Shown here: piece by piece, positions 63,217-64,000 of the stretch
How the letters are laid out: every line of letters begins with the position of its first letter
Numbering within the stretch: position 1 is the first letter of the stretch
DNA from: an uncultured Erythrobacter sp.
GTDB lineage: Bacteria > Pseudomonadota > Alphaproteobacteria > Sphingomonadales > Sphingomonadaceae
DNA: 64,000 bases
Assembly (NCBI GenBank): GCA_947494705.1
Contig: CANLVN010000003.1
Coordinates: 186,001 to 250,000, forward strand
Direction of reading: 5' to 3'
The notes under the pieces: model-generated
Told to the model about the DNA's origin: nothing
What the model saw: the letters and a program-made list of their open reading frames with translations, nothing else
Databases searched by the model: none
Position numbers and translations under genes: made by a program

Positions 63217-64000
63217 TCAACCAAGATAACGGAGCGCAAGGATCGTCAGGTCGTCGCTGGGGTCGCTGCTGCCTTCGAACAAACGCACCTGTTGGGCCAG
63301 ATGCGCGGCGCTCTCCGGCGCTGTCCCGTTCTCGGCATTGACTAACGCGCGCGTCACGCCCTCCACCCCGAACAGCGCATTGGAAGGATTGGCTGCCTCG
63401 GTCGCGCCATCGGTGATGATGACCAGCGTCTCACCCACTCCAAGGGACAGGGCTTCGGCTTCATAGGGAAAGTCAATCACGCAAAAAGGCGGTCCACCGC
63501 GCATCGCGACGGTTTCGACCGAACCGTCGGTGCGTACCAGCAAGGGGTTCTCGTGGCCCGCATTGACCATCTGCACCGCCCCGCTCGTGCAGTCGATGAC
63601 GCCTGCCAGCATGGTCAGCCCCATTTCCTCGTCGGCCTCCTCCATCAATTCGCGATTTAGGGCGCAGACTGCCTCTTCCAGCCCGTCCTTGGCGCGGGCC
63701 AGATTGCTCTTCGACAGCGTCTTGGAAAGCGCCATGAAAAGCGCGGCGGGCACGCCCTTGCCGGTCACGTCACCGACGAGGAAAAGCAGTTCGTCTTCGC
63801 CGATCCTGACCGCATCGAAGAAGTCGCCGCCCACCGACTTCGCCGGTTCCAGAACCGCTCCGATTTGGGCGCGCGGGTCAAGTCGGGCGAGGGCGGCGTT
63901 GCTGGGAACCATGCTCATCTGGATGCGCCGGGCGGCTTCGAGTTCGCCCTTGGTCTGCGAGGCCGCGACCCGTTCCTCGACCAGCTGCGCGCGTGCGGTG
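63217..64000 (-). CDS. SpoIIE/PP2C-type serine phosphatase (5' end outside window)
   Basis: The frame is open to the right edge, so only the C-terminal part is visible: a coiled-coil lead (AASQTKGELEAARRIQMSMVPS) followed by the PP2C-like SpoIIE core with SVGGDFFDA, GDVTGKGVPAALFMA, TDGATEAAN and DDLTILALRY. All metal-binding Asp residues are present. Such enzymes dephosphorylate STAS antagonists in partner-switching systems. The missing N-terminus usually holds a sensor domain. The RsbW-like ATPase nearby may be its opponent. Confidence 0.9.
   Translation of the reverse strand, partial: TARAQLVEERVAASQTKGELEAARRIQMSMVPSNAALARLDPRAQIGAVLEPAKSVGGDFFDAVRIGEDELLFLVGDVTGKGVPAALFMALSKTLSKSNLARAKDGLEEAVCALNRELMEEADEEMGLTMLAGVIDCTSGAVQMVNAGHENPLLVRTDGSVETVAMRGGPPFCVIDFPYEAEALSLGVGETLVIITDGATEAANPSNALFGVEGVTRALVNAENGTAPESAAHLAQQVRLFEGSSDPSDDLTILALRYLG

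Noticed and set aside
1-64000. CRISPR arrays, rRNA genes or complete insertion sequences
   Set aside because: No regularly spaced direct repeats, rRNA-like sequence, transposase or IS-type terminal inverted repeats were recognised by eye; the repeats seen are protein-coding (Rhs, autotransporter).

Overview
The window reads as an alphaproteobacterial chromosome segment, most likely Sphingomonadales and probably Erythrobacteraceae-like. The reasons are high GC, many TonB-dependent receptors of the sphingomonad type, NodT-type outer membrane factors, a sphingomonad-style VirB2 pilin and a TIGR02999-type ECF sigma factor paired with a Ser/Thr kinase. This assignment is inference from gene content; no rRNA or complete tRNA is present.

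Bases 1-14300 are accessory. The left edge holds the 3' part of an Rhs/YD-repeat toxin whose tip carries a JAMM-type metalloprotease motif, followed by a small lipoprotein that may be its partner. Convergent to it is a type IV secretion locus, virB4-6-8-9-10-11-2, with every junction overlapping. It lacks recognisable virB1, virB3, virB5, virB7, virD4 and relaxase genes. virB4 has lost its N-terminus exactly where a truncated DUF927-like gene begins, so two mobile elements appear joined at about 10.70-10.76 kb. The second element (10755-13511) encodes the DUF927 fragment, a candidate HUH-type replication protein, an AlpA/excisionase-like HTH protein and an unknown protein. It ends near a sequence resembling a tRNA-Ser 3' end.

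Bases 14300-31300 hold surface and signalling functions. They include a membrane Ser/Thr kinase with its ECF sigma factor, a small protein resembling the kinase N-terminus, and a 2172-residue repetitive autotransporter. They also hold a CHASE2-like/degenerate GGDEF/EAL protein, an 11-codon Trp-rich ORF with a strong hairpin terminator, and a TolC-HlyD-ABC export operon. The nucleotide-binding domain of that ABC protein has lost nearly all ATPase motifs.

Bases 31400-37000 encode a complete RND efflux operon (MFP-RND-OMF). Bases 37300-52700 form a scavenging island: two paralogous TonB receptors flank a secreted hydrolase, a DASS dicarboxylate transporter coupled to an apparently exported aspartase/fumarase-superfamily lyase, a D-amino acid dehydrogenase, an N-acyl-D-amino acid deacylase lipoprotein, an M14 carboxypeptidase and a LysR regulator with a good T-N11-A palindrome. 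Together these suggest periplasmic breakdown of peptide-like or N-substituted amino acid substrates, followed by import and oxidation.

Bases 52700-61600 form a seven-gene operon in which every gene overlaps the next. It encodes a GT2/GT-C fusion, GtrA, a large membrane protein, a FAD oxidoreductase, a degenerate GtrB-like protein, a sugar isomerase-like protein and a reductase/epimerase, and probably makes and transfers an unusual envelope sugar. The right end carries an RsbW-like ATPase, a FecR-domain protein, an OmpA lipoprotein and the 3' part of a SpoIIE/PP2C phosphatase gene.
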